Positions 13,787-15,037 of a stretch of 15,037 bases of DNA are shown here, in pieces. Both the position numbers and the translations under genes were made by a program. Source of the DNA: Chitinophagaceae bacterium. GTDB taxonomy: Bacteria > Bacteroidota > Bacteroidia > Chitinophagales > Chitinophagaceae. The DNA lies in NCBI GenBank assembly GCA_947461645.1, contig CANHMN010000016.1, forward strand, positions 1-15,037, read 5' to 3'. A model generated the notes under the pieces. That model saw only the letters and a program-made list of their open reading frames with translations, did not search any database and was not told the DNA's origin. Position 1 is the first letter of the stretch. Each line of letters begins with the position of its first letter.

Positions 13787-15037
13787 ATGAATTACGATGT
13801 AATAGTATTGGGTAGTGGACCGGGCGGTTATCCCGCTGCTATCAGAGCCAGTCAGCTTGGAAAAAAAGTGGCAATCGTAGAAAGAGAAAGTCTTGGTGGC
13901 ATTTGCCTGAATTGGGGATGCATACCAACAAAAGCTTTATTGAAAAGTGCACAGGTTTATGAATATACCAAACATGCTGCTGATTATGGCATTACCATAG
14001 ACAAAGCAACTGCTGATTTTGTTAATGTAATTAAACGCAGTAGAGGTGTGGCTGATAAAATGAGCAAGGGTATTCAGTTTTTGATGAAGAAAAACAAGAT
14101 TGAGGTTATCATGGGTAATGGTAAGTTGCTTTCTGCTAACAAGCTAGAAGTGACTGCTGCAGACAACACAAAACAAATACTTGAAGCAAAAAATATCATC
14201 ATTGCTACTGGCGGAAGAGCAAGACAATTACCATCCATGCCTATTGATGGCAAAAAAATAATCGGCTACCGCGAAGCCATGTCGTTGCCTACTCAACCTA
14301 AAAGTATTATTATATGCGGCAGTGGAGCAATAGGCAGTGAATTCGCCTACTTCTACAACAGCATGGGAACTCAAGTAACCATTGTTGAATTCTTGCCAAA
14401 AATTCTTCCTGTTGAAGATGATGACATCAGCAAGGAAATGGAAAAGCAATTCAAAAAGCAAGGAATGACCATCATGACCAGCAGCGAGGTTACGAAAGTA
14501 GATACTTCTGGCGCAGGTGTGAAAGCTACTGTAAAAACAGCTAATGGCGATGTCGTTCTTGAAGCAGATATTTTGTTAAGCGCAGTTGGTGTTGTTGCCA
14601 ATATCGAAAACATCGGCTTGGAATCACTTGGTGTAAAAACCGATAAAGGAAAAGTCATTGTTGATGCCAACCAACAAACAAATATATCAGGCTTATACGC
14701 TATTGGAGATTGCACTCCCGGACAGGCTTTGGCTCACGTAGCAGCTAAAGAAGGGATTAATGCTGCTGAGCATTTGAGTGGACACAAACCTGAAGCGATG
14801 GACTACAACAACATTCCAGGCTGTACCTATACTACACCTGAAGTAGCATCTGTAGGTTACACCGAAAAAGCAGCAAAAGAAGCGGGCTATGAAATTAAAA
14901 TTGGTAAGTTCCCCTTTGTGGCCAGTGGAAAAGCTGTTGCCGGCGGAAATACTGATGGCTTCATTAAAGTTATCTACGATGCCAAATATGGTGAATTCCT
15001 TGGTTGCCATATGATAGGAAACAACGTAACAGAAATG
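13787..15037 (+). CDS. lpdA: Dihydrolipoamide dehydrogenase (E3), C-terminus cut by window edge
   Basis: The first 417 codons of a flavoprotein disulfide reductase; about 50 residues are missing. E3 reoxidises the lipoyl groups of pyruvate and 2-oxoglutarate dehydrogenase complexes and the glycine cleavage system, passing electrons via FAD to NAD+. It opens MNYDVIVLGSGPGGYPAAIR, the FAD-binding loop (GxGxxG at 9-14). The redox-active disulfide is Cys40 and Cys45 in GGICLNWGCIPTKAL. ATGGRARQLP, the NAD-binding loop CGSGAIGSEFA and LYAIGDCTPGQALAHVAAKEG, followed by INAAEHL, are further E3 hallmarks. The AHVAAKEG stretch favours E3 over glutathione or mercuric reductase. The catalytic His-Glu pair near the C-terminus lies beyond the edge. 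Pro16 is unusual where Val or Tyr is common. The start is the first ATG, with an A-rich leader. Confidence 0.95.
   Translation, partial: MNYDVIVLGSGPGGYPAAIRASQLGKKVAIVERESLGGICLNWGCIPTKALLKSAQVYEYTKHAADYGITIDKATADFVNVIKRSRGVADKMSKGIQFLMKKNKIEVIMGNGKLLSANKLEVTAADNTKQILEAKNIIIATGGRARQLPSMPIDGKKIIGYREAMSLPTQPKSIIICGSGAIGSEFAYFYNSMGTQVTIVEFLPKILPVEDDDISKEMEKQFKKQGMTIMTSSEVTKVDTSGAGVKATVKTANGDVVLEADILLSAVGVVANIENIGLESLGVKTDKGKVIVDANQQTNISGLYAIGDCTPGQALAHVAAKEGINAAEHLSGHKPEAMDYNNIPGCTYTTPEVASVGYTEKAAKEAGYEIKIGKFPFVASGKAVAGGNTDGFIKVIYDAKYGEFLGCHMIGNNVTEM

Noticed and set aside
14371..15010. Two overlapping minus-strand frames (114 and 105 codons) at the right edge
   Set aside because: Both are antisense to the dihydrolipoamide dehydrogenase gene, whose own frame is open to the window edge with all expected motifs.

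Overview
The window is AT-rich bacterial chromosome from a member of the Bacteroidota. Four things point there: a PorP/SprF-family outer-membrane protein (a family tied to type IX secretion and gliding), TTTG-N20/21-TAnnTTTG promoters of the Bacteroidota type, start codons with A-rich rather than Shine-Dalgarno leaders, and the gene order miaB / sigma-54 activator / lptE / TPR protein / secG, which I recall as recurrent in this phylum. Genus and species cannot be read from the sequence.

Left part, minus strand (7022 down to 1): a PorP/SprF-like gene is followed by a surface-polysaccharide cluster. In transcription order this is a Wza-type export lipoprotein, a Wzc-type co-polymerase and tyrosine kinase, GDP-L-fucose synthase, a Wzx-type flippase, and the start of a glycosyltransferase that runs off the left edge. 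Gaps are 10, 20, 16 and 43 bases, so these five genes probably form one operon. It would make a fucose nucleotide sugar, build and flip a lipid-linked repeat unit, and drive assembly and export of a Wzx/Wzy-type capsule or exopolysaccharide. A Wzy polymerase and GDP-mannose 4,6-dehydratase are not in view and may lie further left.

Right part, plus strand (7162 to 15037): miaB (tRNA thiomethylation), an AAA+ sigma-54 activator without a sensor domain, an LptE-like lipoprotein, a cytoplasmic TPR protein and secG are closely packed and end at a rho-independent terminator. mltG and a YihY-family membrane protein follow. A dihydrolipoamide dehydrogenase gene with its own promoter runs off the right edge. 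Apart from miaB and lpd, these genes concern envelope building: LPS assembly, protein translocation and peptidoglycan chain termination.

Four plus-strand genes (miaB, the sigma-54 activator, lptE, mltG) have longer in-frame openings at TTG codons. I moved each to the first ATG, for reasons given in each entry. I see no CRISPR array, tRNA, rRNA, insertion sequence or prophage, and no gene-free stretch over 300 bases. I did not find a convincing undescribed system. The points most worth a second look are the sensor-less sigma-54 activator inside an envelope operon, the hexamer-repeat tyrosine tail of the Wzc kinase, and the dyads in front of the polysaccharide cluster.
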